A stretch of DNA of 64,000 nt from CATQHS01 sp965203375 (GCA_965203375.1 OZ241886.1:1860001-1924000), one strand, 5' to 3'. Shown: positions 40,817 to 50,554, counted from the stretch's first letter. Program-made: numbers and translations. The notes: generated by a model not told the origin, from the letters alone.

Positions 40817-42019
40817 GTGAGCGCTCCTTCGTCGGTCACGGTCGCCGGCGCATCGCTGGCCGGTCTGCGGGCGGCGGAGACGCTGCGCCGAGACGGCTTC
40901 GACGGCCCCATAACCCTGATCGGCGACGAGGCCCACGAGCCCTACGACCGACCGCCGTTGTCCAAGCAGGTCCTGGCCGGCGACTGGGAGCCCGACCGGA
41001 TCGCCCTCACCCCCTCCGACAAGCTGGCCGACCTCGACCTGGACCTGCGCCTCGGCGCGACCGCCGCCGGGTTCGACCTGGCCTCCCGCACCCTGCGGCT
41101 GACCGGCGGCGAGAACGAAGGCGAGACCCTGGAGGTGGACGCCCTGCTGATCGCCACCGGAGCCCGGTGCCGCACCCTCGGCCAGCCCCGAGAGGGGGTC
41201 CACGTGCTGCGCTCGCTCGACGACTGCCTGGCCCTCAGGGCCGACTTCGACGCCGCTCCCGACCGGGTGGTGGTGGTGGGGGCCGGGTTCATCGGGGCCG
41301 AGGTGGCGGCCACCGCCCGCACCCGGGGGCTGGACGTGACCGTGGTCGAGGCCCTGTCCGCCCCGCTGATCCGGGTGCTGGGACCCGCGATGGGGGAGGT
41401 GTGCGCGGCCGTTCACCGCGACCACGGGGTCGACCTGCGCACCGGCGTGGGGGTGGAGGGCTTCGACGGCGCCGGCCGGGTGGAGCGGGTCCGCCTTACC
41501 GACGGCTCGGCCGTCGACGCCTCCGTGGTGGTGGTGGGGATAGGGGTCGTCCCCAACACCGAGTGGCTGGAGGGCTCCGGCCTGACCCTCGACGACGGCG
41601 TGATGTGCGACGCGGCCGGCCTGGCCGCCCCGGGGGTGGCCGCGGCTGGCGACGTGGCCCGCTGGCCCAACCGCCGGTTCGGGGAGGTCATGCGGGTGGA
41701 GCACTGGGACAACGCCGCCGCCCAGGGCGCCCACTCCGCCCGGGCCCTGCTCGGCGCGGCCGAGCCCTACGAGCCGGTCCCGTGGTTCTGGAGCGACCAG
41801 TACGACCGCAAGATCCAACTCGCCGGCCACGTCCGCCCCGACGACGAGGTGAGAGTGGTGGCCGGGTCGGTGGCCGAGCGCCGGTTCGCCGCCCTATACG
41901 GCCGCGGCGGCAGGCTGATGGGGGCGCTCGGGTTCAACCGGCCCCGCCACGTGATGCGCTACCGGGCCATGATCGAGCAGGGCGCCGCCTTCGAGGAGGC
42001 CCTGGCGGCCGAGGTCTGA
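40817..42019 (+). CDS. FAD-dependent ferredoxin reductase (putidaredoxin/rhodocoxin reductase type)
   Basis: A 400-residue flavoprotein from the GTG at 40817. It shows the FAD-binding VAGASLAGLRAAE, YDRPPLSKQVLAG, LLIATGARCRTL, the NAD-binding VVVVGAGFIGAEVAATA (near residue 150) and the AAAGDVARWPN motif, then the small C-terminal domain (EHWDNAAAQG, VPWFWSDQYDRKIQLAG). It transfers electrons from NAD(P)H to the ferredoxin just upstream; together they look like a P450 redox chain. Confidence 0.93.
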   Translation: MSAPSSVTVAGASLAGLRAAETLRRDGFDGPITLIGDEAHEPYDRPPLSKQVLAGDWEPDRIALTPSDKLADLDLDLRLGATAAGFDLASRTLRLTGGENEGETLEVDALLIATGARCRTLGQPREGVHVLRSLDDCLALRADFDAAPDRVVVVGAGFIGAEVAATARTRGLDVTVVEALSAPLIRVLGPAMGEVCAAVHRDHGVDLRTGVGVEGFDGAGRVERVRLTDGSAVDASVVVVGIGVVPNTEWLEGSGLTLDDGVMCDAAGLAAPGVAAAGDVARWPNRRFGEVMRVEHWDNAAAQGAHSARALLGAAEPYEPVPWFWSDQYDRKIQLAGHVRPDDEVRVVAGSVAERRFAALYGRGGRLMGALGFNRPRHVMRYRAMIEQGAAFEEALAAEV

Positions 42020-42101
42020 GCCCTGCGGCGGGATCGTCCTCATGCGCGGCCCCTCGCCGGTGAGGCCGCGACCGCCGAGGTCTGAGCCCGGTATCGGCCC
42101 G

Positions 42102-42632
42102 GTGATCCGAGGCTTGGCCGCGGTCGCCGCAGCCGCCGCAGCCGTGGCCGTGACCGCGGCCTGCGCGGCCGAGCAGGCCCCCCGCTACGGCGCCGGGCTG
42201 GAGGCGGCCGTGGCCGCGGCCCTGGTCCCCGACGCCCCCGACTGGGCGGAGGTGAGCTGCCCCGAGTTCGACCCGGCGCCCGAGGCCGAGGCCGGCGAGC
42301 CGCCGGTGACGGTCGCCTTGGACTGCGAGGCGATGGTGGGCGGGGTCCCGGTGGCGGTGACGGTCCGGGTGACCGGCCAGTGGATGGACATGTCCGCCGA
42401 CGTCTTCCTGGTGGACGTGGCCGACCTGGAAGAGGCCGCCGCCGACCGGCTGTCCGCCGATTTGGGCCCCACCCAGGCGGACTGCGGCCCCGACCCGGTG
42501 CTGGTCAGCGAGCCCGGCGCCTCTCTGGTCTGCCACGCCTACGACGAGGTCGGGCGCCCCCATCTGTTCGTCATCACGGTCACCTCCGAGACCGGCGACT
42601 GGGAGCTGAACCTGGGCCGCCCCGCCGACTGA
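42102..42632 (+). CDS. Small lipoprotein, DUF4333-like
   Basis: A 176-residue protein; the GTG at 42102 places an N-terminal hydrophobic signal directly before the lipobox VTAAC (an ATG 20 codons upstream is possible). The mature part has spaced cysteines (SCPEF, LDCEAM, DCGPD, VCHAY) in a pattern similar to actinobacterial DUF4333 secreted domains. Function unknown; expected on the outer membrane-facing side of the cytoplasmic membrane. Confidence 0.65.
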   Translation: MIRGLAAVAAAAAAVAVTAACAAEQAPRYGAGLEAAVAAALVPDAPDWAEVSCPEFDPAPEAEAGEPPVTVALDCEAMVGGVPVAVTVRVTGQWMDMSADVFLVDVADLEEAAADRLSADLGPTQADCGPDPVLVSEPGASLVCHAYDEVGRPHLFVITVTSETGDWELNLGRPAD

Positions 42633-42780
42633 CCACCGAGGGGCGCGGGCCGACCACAGAACCGGACGCACCGAGGCGCGGTCACCCCAACCGGCCAGAG
42701 CCGAGGGGCGCGGGAGGAGGAGGCGGCGGGCGCTGGTACCCTTCAGCCGTTCCGCTGAGCGCCCGCTCCACCGAGGAATC

Positions 42781-43062
42781 ATGCCCGCTCACCTCCCCGC
42801 CAAGGCCGAGACCATCGCTTCGATGACCGAAGCCTTCGGTCTGGACTCCAAGGACACCGGTTCGCCCGAGGTCCAGATCGCCTTGATGTCAGACCGCATC
42901 AACCATCTCACCGAGCACCTGAGGGTCCACGCCAAGGACCACCACAGCCGGAGAGGCCTGCTGATGCTGGTCGGGCGCCGGCGGAGGCTGCTCGACTACG
43001 TCAAGAAAACCGATGTCGAGCGCTACCGGGCGGTGATCACCCACCTCGGTCTGCGGCGCTGA
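42781..43062 (+). CDS. rpsO: 30S ribosomal protein S15
   Basis: A 93-residue S15, slightly longer than the usual 89. Family segments DTGSPEVQIALMSDRINHLTEHL, HAKDHHSRRGLLMLVGRRRRLLDYV and YRAVITHLGLRR are all present. A GAGGAA site precedes the ATG. S15 binds the central domain of 16S rRNA early in assembly. It lies upstream of pnp, an arrangement conserved across bacteria. Confidence 0.98.
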   Translation: MPAHLPAKAETIASMTEAFGLDSKDTGSPEVQIALMSDRINHLTEHLRVHAKDHHSRRGLLMLVGRRRRLLDYVKKTDVERYRAVITHLGLRR

Positions 43063-43153
43063 GCGGTGCCCGGGGGCCGAGTCCCCCTCCGGCCGGGCGA
43101 CCGGCCGGCGACGAATCCCAGCAACACCCCAGGAGCCCGACCGCACCGGTGCT

Positions 43154-43207
43154 AGTCGCATCGGCCTCGCCCGCGGAGAACGCGAACCAGGCGGGACCGA
43201 TGCGACT
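43154..43207 (+). promoter_or_regulatory. Long hairpin in the rpsO-pnp spacer
   Basis: Eleven-base perfect arms (AGTCGCATCGG at 43154-43164, CCGATGCGACT at 43197-43207) enclose 32 bases that can pair further (CCCGC with GCGGG). In E. coli the same spacer has a hairpin cut by RNase III that mediates pnp autocontrol; a similar role is inferred. Confidence 0.55.
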
Positions 43208-43270
43208 GGGAACTGGCGGGGTCGGGCCCCGAAACGGGCCCGCGCGGGTCCGTCAGGAGACAACTTCCCC

Positions 43271-46030
43271 ATGACCGAATCAACAGCCGTCACCGGCGCG
43301 TTCACGCGGGCCGACGGCAAAGACGCCACCTTCGAGACCGGCACCTACGCCCGCCTGGCCGGCGGGGCGGTCACCGCCCGCATGGGCGACACCGTGGTGC
43401 TGGTGACCGCCACCGGGTCCAAAGCCCCCCGGCCCGGCGCCGACTTCTTCCCGCTCACCGTGGACGTGGAGGAGCGGATGTACGCCGCCGGGCGGATCCC
43501 CGGCTCCTTCTTCCGGCGGGAGGCCCGGGCCGGCGAGCAGGCCATCTTGACCTGCCGGCTGGTGGACCGCCCCCTGCGGCCCGCCTTCCCCAAAGGCTTC
43601 CGCAACGAGGTCCACGTGGTGGCCACCGTGCTGGGCGCCGACCAGCACCACCCCTACGACGTGCTGGCCCTCAACGCCGCGTCGCTGGCGCTGGGCATCT
43701 CGCCCATCCCCTTCGACGGCCCCATCGGGGCGGTCCGGCTGGCCTGGTCGGCCGACGGCGAGTGGGTCCCGTTCCCGACCTACGCCGAAGGCCAGGAATC
43801 GGCCTTCGAGATGGTGGTGGCCGGCCGCCAGGCCGGTGACGACGTGGCCGTGATGATGGTCGAGGCGGGCGGAACCTCCAGCACCTGGAACCTGTATGAG
43901 GCCGGCGTCCCCAAGGTGGACGAAACCCGGCTGGCCGAGGGGCTGGAGGCGTCCAAGACCTGGATCGCCGAGATGATCGAGCTCCAGCTCGAGCTCATGG
44001 ACCGCCTCGGCCCCGTCGGCAAGATGGAGGCGCCCCTGCACGTCGACTACACCGACGACGAGCTGGAGGCGGTGCGGTCGCTGGCCGAGGCCCGCATCGC
44101 TGGCACCCAGCAGATCGCCGACAAGGCCGAGCGCTCCGCGGCCGAGGCCGCCGTGTCGGCCGAGACGGTGGCCGCCCTGGCCGAGCGGTTCGGCAGCGAG
44201 TCCGAGACGGCGGAGAGGATCGGCGCCGCGGTGAAGGCCGTGACCAAGGAGGTGGTGCGCCGCCGCATCGTGGCCGAGGGGGTGCGCATCGACGGCCGGG
44301 CCGCCGACCAGCTCCGCCCGGTGTCCAGCCAGGTCGGGGTGATCCCCACCGCCCACGGCTCCGGGCTGTTCGAGCGGGGCGAGACCCAGGTGCTCAACTT
44401 CACCACCCTGGGGCTGGGCCGCAGCGACATGCTGATCGACGACCTGTCGCCCACCGAGAAGAAGCGCTACTTCCACCACTACAACTTCCCGCCGTTCTCC
44501 ACCGGCGAGACCGGCTTCATGCGGGGCCCCAAGCGGCGCGAGATCGGCCACGGCGCCCTGGCCGAGCGGGCCGTCTTCCCGGTGGTGCCCACCTTCGAGG
44601 AGTGGCCCTACACGGTGCGCACCGTGTCGGAGGTGATGGCCTCCAACGGGTCGAGCTCGATGGCGTCGGTGTGCGGCTCCACCCTGTCGCTGATGGACGC
44701 CGGAGTGCCGATCAAGGCCCCGGTGGCCGGGGTGGCCATGGGCCTGGTGGGCGACGGCGGCCGCTTCGTCACCCTCACCGACATTCTCGGCGCCGAGGAC
44801 GCCTTCGGCGACATGGACTTCAAGGTGGCCGGCACCGCCGACTTCGTCACCGCCCTCCAGCTCGACACCAAGATCGCCGGCATCCCCGCCTCGGTGCTGG
44901 CCGGCGCCCTGGAGCAGGCCCGCACCGCCCGCCTGGCCATCCTGGAGGTGATGGCCGCCGCCATCGCCGAGCCCCGGCCCGAGGTGCGAGACACCGCCCC
45001 CAAGATCGTGAGCTTCGAGATCCCGGTGGAGAAGATCGGCGAGGTGATCGGCCCCAAGGGCAAGGTGATCAACGCCATCCAGCTCGAGACCGGCGCCGAC
45101 ATCAACGTCGACGACGACGGCCTGGTGGGGGTGGTGTCCATCGCCTCCACCGACGCCGGGGCGGTGGCCGAGGCCGAGCGCCAGATCAAGCTCATCCTCG
45201 ACCCGCCCACCGCCGAGGTGGGGGCCGCCTACGAGGGCCGGGTGGTGAACATCACCAAGTTCGGGGCCTTCGTCAACATCCTCCCCGGCCGCGATGGGCT
45301 GGTCCATATCTCCAAGCTCGGCGGCGGCCGCCGCATCGACCGGGTGGAGGACGTGCTCGACCTGGGCGACGAGCTGTCGGTGGTGGTCGAGGACGTCGAC
45401 CCCAACGGCAAGATCTCCCTGATCCTGGCCGGCGACGAGAGCGCGGGTGCCGGGGCCGACCGGGGTGACGGCGGCCGCGACCGGGGCCGGGACCGCGACC
45501 GGGGCCGCGACGACCGCTACAGCGACCGGGACGGCGGCCGGGGCCGCGACCGCGACCGCGGCGACCGTGGCCGGGACCGGGATCGGGGCCGCGACGACCG
45601 CTACGGCGATCGGGACGGCGGCCGGGGCCGAGACCGCTACGACGACCGGGGCCGGGGCCGCGACGACCGCTACGGCGACCGGGACGGCGGCCGGGGCCGA
45701 GACCGCTACGACGACCGCGACGGCGGCCGAGGCCGGGGCGGCGACCGGGATCGCTACGGCGACCGCGACCGGGGCCGCGACGACCGCTACGACGACCGCG
45801 ACGGTGGACGGGGCCGTGACCGAGACGGCCGGGACCGGGACCGCGACGGCGGCCGCGATCGCTACGACGACCGGGACCGGTCGGGCCGGGGCGACGGCGG
45901 GTCTGAGACTCGGGTGGCCTCGTTCGAGGAGGACTTCGACCGCCAGCTCCAAGAGACCTTCGGCGACCTGGGCCCCCGGGCCTCGTCCCGGCGCGGCGGC
46001 CGGCGAGGCGGAGGCCGAGACCGCCGATGA
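43271..46030 (+). CDS. pnp: Polynucleotide phosphorylase with long Arg/Asp-rich tail
   Basis: A 919-residue PNPase. Both RNase PH domains, the helical linker, the KH domain (EIPVEKIGEVIGPKGKVINAIQ) and the S1 domain (AYEGRVVNITKFGAFVNILPGRDGLVHISKL) are intact. After residue 720 comes about 165 residues of Arg/Asp/Gly repeats (DRDRGRDDRYGDRDGGRGRD-like units), then a conserved-looking end with ASFEEDFDRQLQETFGDLG. PNPase degrades RNA 3' to 5' by phosphorolysis. The tail may bind RNA or nucleate degradosome-like assemblies with RNase J. AGGAGA lies ten bases before the ATG. Confidence 0.97.
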   Translation: MTESTAVTGAFTRADGKDATFETGTYARLAGGAVTARMGDTVVLVTATGSKAPRPGADFFPLTVDVEERMYAAGRIPGSFFRREARAGEQAILTCRLVDRPLRPAFPKGFRNEVHVVATVLGADQHHPYDVLALNAASLALGISPIPFDGPIGAVRLAWSADGEWVPFPTYAEGQESAFEMVVAGRQAGDDVAVMMVEAGGTSSTWNLYEAGVPKVDETRLAEGLEASKTWIAEMIELQLELMDRLGPVGKMEAPLHVDYTDDELEAVRSLAEARIAGTQQIADKAERSAAEAAVSAETVAALAERFGSESETAERIGAAVKAVTKEVVRRRIVAEGVRIDGRAADQLRPVSSQVGVIPTAHGSGLFERGETQVLNFTTLGLGRSDMLIDDLSPTEKKRYFHHYNFPPFSTGETGFMRGPKRREIGHGALAERAVFPVVPTFEEWPYTVRTVSEVMASNGSSSMASVCGSTLSLMDAGVPIKAPVAGVAMGLVGDGGRFVTLTDILGAEDAFGDMDFKVAGTADFVTALQLDTKIAGIPASVLAGALEQARTARLAILEVMAAAIAEPRPEVRDTAPKIVSFEIPVEKIGEVIGPKGKVINAIQLETGADINVDDDGLVGVVSIASTDAGAVAEAERQIKLILDPPTAEVGAAYEGRVVNITKFGAFVNILPGRDGLVHISKLGGGRRIDRVEDVLDLGDELSVVVEDVDPNGKISLILAGDESAGAGADRGDGGRDRGRDRDRGRDDRYSDRDGGRGRDRDRGDRGRDRDRGRDDRYGDRDGGRGRDRYDDRGRGRDDRYGDRDGGRGRDRYDDRDGGRGRGGDRDRYGDRDRGRDDRYDDRDGGRGRDRDGRDRDRDGGRDRYDDRDRSGRGDGGSETRVASFEEDFDRQLQETFGDLGPRASSRRGGRRGGGRDRR

Positions 46031-46064
46031 GCCCCATCGGGCCGCGAGGCCGGGGGTGCCGCTT

Positions 46065-46802
46065 GTGAGCCCCATCCGGGTGGGGGTCTGCGGGGCCACC
46101 GGGCGCATGGGCGCAGAGATGTGCCGGGCGGTCGAGGCCGACCCCGACACCGAGCTGGTGGCCGCCATCGGCTCGCAGGGGTCGGTGTCAGCCTTCGCCG
46201 AGGCGAGGGCGGAGGTGGTGGCCGACTTCACCGTGGCCGCCGCGGCCCGGGCCAACCTCCCGGCGGTGGCCGAAGCCGGCATCCACGCCGTGGTCGGCAC
46301 CTCGGGCCTCACCCCCGATGACGTCGAGAGCCTGCGGTCCGCCTTCACTGCCAGCAACTGCCTGATCGCCCCCAACTTCGCGGTCGGCGCCGCCCTGATG
46401 ATGCGCTTCGCCGAGATGGCCGCCCCGTTCTTCGACACTGCCGAGGTGATCGAACTGCACCACGACCGCAAGATCGACGCCCCCTCGGGCACGGCCCTGT
46501 CCACCCTGGAGCGCATGGCCGCGGCGTCGGGCGACTGGGCACCCGACCCCACCGCCGATGAGGTCGTGGCCGGGGCGAGGGGCGGCCGGGGGCCGGGCGG
46601 CATCGCCGTGCATTCGGTGCGGCTCAAGGGACTGATGGCCCACCAGGAGGTGCTGCTGGGCGGCCCCGGCGAGACCCTCACCGTCCGCCACGACGCCATT
46701 GACCGGTCGTCGTTCATGCCCGGGGCCATGCTGGGCATCAAGCGGGTGGCCAGCCTCAACGGAGTGGCAGTCGGCCTAGAAGCAGTGCTCGACCTCCGCT
46801 AG
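46065..46802 (+). CDS. dapB: 4-hydroxy-tetrahydrodipicolinate reductase
   Basis: A 245-residue DapB of usual length, from a GTG start. The dinucleotide-binding loop VGVCGATGRMGAEMC is at the N-terminus, followed by VVADFTVAAAA, GTSGLT, the catalytic ELHHDRKIDAPSGTA and a C-terminal SFMPGAMLGIKRV. It catalyses the NAD(P)H-dependent reduction step after DapA in lysine and diaminopimelate biosynthesis. dapA lies two genes downstream. Confidence 0.96.
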   Translation: MSPIRVGVCGATGRMGAEMCRAVEADPDTELVAAIGSQGSVSAFAEARAEVVADFTVAAAARANLPAVAEAGIHAVVGTSGLTPDDVESLRSAFTASNCLIAPNFAVGAALMMRFAEMAAPFFDTAEVIELHHDRKIDAPSGTALSTLERMAAASGDWAPDPTADEVVAGARGGRGPGGIAVHSVRLKGLMAHQEVLLGGPGETLTVRHDAIDRSSFMPGAMLGIKRVASLNGVAVGLEAVLDLR

Positions 46803-46822
46803 AGCCTGAGGCGAGGGGCGCT

Positions 46823-47734
46823 GTGGAGCCGCGGCTGAAACGGCCTCGGCGGGGGCTGTTGTCGCCAGGTTGGATCGCCTCGCATCTGTTCGTGGCGGCC
46901 ATGGTCGTCCTGATGGTCAACCTGGGGTTCTGGCAGTTGCGCCGCCATGACGAGCGCCGGGCCGACAACGCTGAGACGGCTGCCGCTCTGGCCCGCGACC
47001 CGGTCGACCTTGCTGGCTTGCTGGGCAACGGCAGCCTGCCGCCGGACTACACCGCGGTCATCGCAACCGGTCGCTATGTCGAGGGGGCCGAGGTGCTGAT
47101 CGCCAACCGCAGTTTCGAGGGCCAAGCCGGTTCGTGGCTGGCCACCCCGCTGCGCCTCAACCCAGCACCGGCCCCCGCCTCATCGGACGGCGGCTCAGTC
47201 CCGTTGGCCGACGGCACCTCATCGGCCGATGGCGGCGCCTCATCGCTCGACGGCTCAGTCACCCCGGCTGGCGCCGCTTCCACCGGGGTGGTGATGGTGG
47301 TGCGGGGCTGGGTGCCCCGCCTTCACACGGCTGGCATCGACCAGCGCCCCGCCGGGCCGCCCTCGGGTCGAGTGGTCGTCGGTGGACTGGCCTTCGCCTC
47401 GGTGGCTGGCGGCCGGATCGGGGTCACCGGTCCCGGCGAGACGCCTGAGATCTCCAGGCCCGACCTCGACCGCTACCGGGAGGTCACCGGCCTGGACGCG
47501 GCCCCGATCTGGATCCGCCTCCGGTCCCAGGACCCTCCGCTCGGCGAGCTGCCGATCCCGGTCCCAGCCCCGGTGCTCAGCGGCGGCCCCCACCTCTCCT
47601 ACGCCTTCCAGTGGTTCTTCTTCTCCGCGGGCGCGGCCGCGGTCTACGGGCTCATCCTGCGCCGGTTCCACCGCGAGCGCCCTAGTCGCCCGGGCCAGGC
47701 TGACCCCGTGCCGGCTGATCTCGGGCGGGGCTGA
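46823..47734 (+). CDS. SURF1-family cytochrome oxidase assembly protein
   Basis: A 303-residue membrane protein with a GTG start 20 bases after dapB. The N-terminal helix ends in LGFWQLRRHDERRA, the classic SURF1 signature; the second helix near the C-terminus follows HLSYAFQWFFFSAGA. The periplasmic loop between them has GRYVEGAEVLIANRSFEGQAGSWLATPL and VVRGWVPR. A Ser/Ala/Asp-rich insertion of about 40 residues (near residues 114-152) is unusual. SURF1 assists haem insertion and assembly of cytochrome c oxidase. Confidence 0.93.
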   Translation: MEPRLKRPRRGLLSPGWIASHLFVAAMVVLMVNLGFWQLRRHDERRADNAETAAALARDPVDLAGLLGNGSLPPDYTAVIATGRYVEGAEVLIANRSFEGQAGSWLATPLRLNPAPAPASSDGGSVPLADGTSSADGGASSLDGSVTPAGAASTGVVMVVRGWVPRLHTAGIDQRPAGPPSGRVVVGGLAFASVAGGRIGVTGPGETPEISRPDLDRYREVTGLDAAPIWIRLRSQDPPLGELPIPVPAPVLSGGPHLSYAFQWFFFSAGAAAVYGLILRRFHRERPSRPGQADPVPADLGRG

Positions 47735-47854
47735 TCCCGGACGCATCGCAACTCGGGTTGCGGGCTGATCCCGGACGGTCCACCCCGGCCCGGGCCGGAC
47801 CGGCTCGGCGGGCTCGGTTAGTCTGGGAGGTCCGAAGCCGAAAGGAGCCCTTTC

Positions 47855-48739
47855 ATGGCTCGATTCGGGCGGGTGCTCACCGCCATGGCCACGCCGTTCA
47901 CCGCCGACGGCGACTTGGACCTCGACGGGGCCCAAGAGCTGGCTCAGTGGCTGACCCGGACCGGCAGCGATGGCCTGGTGGTGGCGGGGACCACCGGGGA
48001 GAGCCCCACCCTCACCCACGACGAGCAGGTCGACTTGGTGGCCGCGGTGGTCGAAGCCGTGGACGCTCCGGTGGTGGCCGGGGCGGGCAGCAACGACACC
48101 CGGGCGGCCATCGACCTCACCGAGCGCTGCGCGGCGGCCGGAGCGACCGGGCTGCTGCACGCGGCCGGCTACTACAACCGGCCGTCCCAGGCCGGGCTGG
48201 CCGCCCACTTCCGGGCCTGCGCCTCCGCCACCGACCTGCCCATCGTCATCTACGACATCCCGGTGCGGACCGGGCGCAAGATCGCCACCGAGACCATGGC
48301 CGAACTGGCCCGCGAGGTCCACAACATCGTGGCCTTGAAGGACGCGGCCGGCAACCCCGGCGAGACGGCCCGGCTCCTGTCCATGGCCCCCGACGGCTTC
48401 GATGTCTACTCGGGCGACGACTCGCTCACCCTCCCGCTGATGGCGGTGGGCGCGGCCGGGGTCATCGGCGTGGCCACCCACTGGGCCGGGGCCGAGACGG
48501 CGGCCATGTTCGACGCCTTCGAGCGGGGCGACGTGGCCGAGGCCGCGGCCATCAACCGGCGGCTGATCCCGTCGTATCGCTTCGAGACCAGCGACGCCGC
48601 CCCCAACCCGGTGCCGACCAAGTGCGCGCTGCGGCTGCTGGGCCAGCCCGCCGGGCCGTGCCGGCTGCCCATGGGCCCCGAGCCCGAGGGCCTGGAGGCC
48701 CAGGCCCGGGCGGTGCTCTCGGACCTGGGGAAGCTCTGA
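47855..48739 (+). CDS. dapA: 4-hydroxy-tetrahydrodipicolinate synthase
   Basis: A 294-residue DapA with an AAAGGAG site before the ATG. The TIM-barrel motifs are GTTGESPTL (phosphate/substrate turn), HAAGYYNRPSQAG (catalytic Tyr), PVRTGRKI and VALKDAAGN (Schiff-base Lys). It condenses pyruvate and aspartate semialdehyde in the lysine/diaminopimelate pathway, feeding DapB. Confidence 0.97.
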   Translation: MARFGRVLTAMATPFTADGDLDLDGAQELAQWLTRTGSDGLVVAGTTGESPTLTHDEQVDLVAAVVEAVDAPVVAGAGSNDTRAAIDLTERCAAAGATGLLHAAGYYNRPSQAGLAAHFRACASATDLPIVIYDIPVRTGRKIATETMAELAREVHNIVALKDAAGNPGETARLLSMAPDGFDVYSGDDSLTLPLMAVGAAGVIGVATHWAGAETAAMFDAFERGDVAEAAAINRRLIPSYRFETSDAAPNPVPTKCALRLLGQPAGPCRLPMGPEPEGLEAQARAVLSDLGKL

Positions 48740-48895
48740 GACCCGCGAACCTCGGCAGCGGGAGGCTCCTAGTCCTAGTGGGGGTTTGTCTGTCGGAGGC
48801 CCGGGTCGCTCAGGTTGTGAACCTTAAAGGCGGGAGGCTCCGAGCCCCGGGCCGAGCTTCTGTCCTGAGAAGCCCTCTGAGCCCCTTCGGTTCCC

Positions 48896-50554
48896 GTGGC
48901 TGATCCGGTCGCGGTCACCTTCCTGGGGGGGCTGGGGGAGATCGGGCGCAACTGCGCGGTGCTGGAGACCGGCGGCCGGCGGGTGCTGCTCGACTGCGGC
49001 CGCATGTTCGCGGGCGACGACCTGCCCGGCGTGGATTCGGTCCTGCCCGACTTCGAGTGGCTGCTGGATGAGGGGGGAGTGGAGGCGTGCATCGCCACCC
49101 ACGCCCACGAAGACCACATCGGTGCCCTGCCCCACCTGCTGAGCCGCATCCGGTTCCCCGTCTACGGGTCGCGCTTCACCCTGGGGATGATCGCCCACAA
49201 GCTGGCCGAGGCCGGGCTGACCGACCGGGCCGAGCTGCGCGAGGTCGGCGACGGCGACCGGGTGGACATCGGCCCCTTCGACTGCGAGTTCCTGCCTGTC
49301 ACCCATTCCATCCCCCACGGGCTGATCACCGCCTTCGGCACCCCCCAGGGGGTGATCCTGCACTCCAGCGACTTCAAGCTCGACCTCACCCCGGTGGACG
49401 GGCGCCGCACCGACCTGTCCCGGATCGGGGCCATCGCCGGCGGACCCGGCGTCCGGCTGCTGCTGGCCGACTCCACCAACGCCGACATGGAGGGCTCCAC
49501 CCGCTCCGAGCGGGAGATAGGGGCCGTGCTCGCCGAGGTGATCGGCCGCCAGCACGGTCGGCGGGTCATCGTCGGGGCCTTCGCCAGCCACATCCACCGC
49601 GTCCAGCAGATCGCCGACGCCGCGGTGGAGCTGGGCCGGACGGTGGTGCCGCTGGGGCTGTCGATGCAGCGCAACCTGAAGCTGGCCCGGTCGGTGGGGG
49701 TGCTGCGCATACCCGACTACGCCGTCGGCGACATCGAGGACCTCGACGCCTACGACCCGGACCGGGTGGTGATCGTGTGTACCGGCTCCCAGGGCGAGCC
49801 CCGGGCGGCCATCACCCAGATGGCCCAGGGCCGCAGCAAATGGGTGGAGGTCGGCGACGGCGACACCGTGATCTTCAGCTCCCATCCAATCCCCGGCAAC
49901 GAGGCCGCGGTGGCCTCGGTCCGCAACGGGCTGGCCCGGCGGGGGGCCAGGGTGATTCACAGCGGCCGAGTCGACGTCCACACCTCCGGCCACGGCAAGC
50001 GCCAGGAGCTGGCCGTGCTGCACTCGGTGGCCGTGCCCGAGTGGTTCGTGCCGGTCCACGGCGAGTACGAGCACCTGGTGGCCCACGCCGACCTGGCCTC
50101 GGAGATGGGGATGGCCCCCGACCGGGTGCTGGTGTGTACCGACGGCGACCGGATCGTGCTCGACGACGACGGGCTCCGCCGGGACGGCTCGGTGGGCGGC
50201 GACCACCTCTACATGGACGGCACGGTGGGGGACCTGGGCCAGGTGGTGTTAGCCGACCGGCGGGTGCTGGGCGCCGACGGCTTCGTGGCCGTGGTGGTGC
50301 ATGTGGACAGCCGCCGGGGCGAGATAGTCGCCGGGCCTGACGTGGTGTCCAGGGGCTGGGTGGAGCAGCCGGCCCGTCAGGCCTGCGAGGCGGCGGTGGC
50401 CGCGGCGGTGGACGACGACCTTCAGGCCGCCCTGGCCGACCCCGGCGCCGGGCTGTCCGAGCTGACCCGGGCGGTCCGGCGGGCCGCGGGCCGCACCGTC
50501 GACGAGCGGACCCGGCGCCGCCCCATGATCGTCCCCGTAGTGCGCGAGGGCTGA
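48896..50554 (+). CDS. rnj: Ribonuclease J
   Basis: A 552-residue metallo-beta-lactamase/beta-CASP RNase. The zinc motif HAHEDHIGAL is near residue 70, with VTHSIPHG and HSSDFKLDLTPVDG further on; the beta-CASP region has TGSQGEPRAAITQMA and the later SGHGKRQELAVLH. It degrades and processes RNA with 5'-exonuclease and endonuclease activity. Neighbourhood with dapA is typical of actinobacteria. Confidence 0.96.
   Translation: MADPVAVTFLGGLGEIGRNCAVLETGGRRVLLDCGRMFAGDDLPGVDSVLPDFEWLLDEGGVEACIATHAHEDHIGALPHLLSRIRFPVYGSRFTLGMIAHKLAEAGLTDRAELREVGDGDRVDIGPFDCEFLPVTHSIPHGLITAFGTPQGVILHSSDFKLDLTPVDGRRTDLSRIGAIAGGPGVRLLLADSTNADMEGSTRSEREIGAVLAEVIGRQHGRRVIVGAFASHIHRVQQIADAAVELGRTVVPLGLSMQRNLKLARSVGVLRIPDYAVGDIEDLDAYDPDRVVIVCTGSQGEPRAAITQMAQGRSKWVEVGDGDTVIFSSHPIPGNEAAVASVRNGLARRGARVIHSGRVDVHTSGHGKRQELAVLHSVAVPEWFVPVHGEYEHLVAHADLASEMGMAPDRVLVCTDGDRIVLDDDGLRRDGSVGGDHLYMDGTVGDLGQVVLADRRVLGADGFVAVVVHVDSRRGEIVAGPDVVSRGWVEQPARQACEAAVAAAVDDDLQAALADPGAGLSELTRAVRRAAGRTVDERTRRRPMIVPVVREG

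Noticed and set aside
43280..46759. 1159-codon open frame opposite pnp and dapB
   Set aside because: It is a GC-rich shadow on the other strand with Val/Ala/Gly/His bias and no motifs; pnp and dapB on the plus strand are certain.
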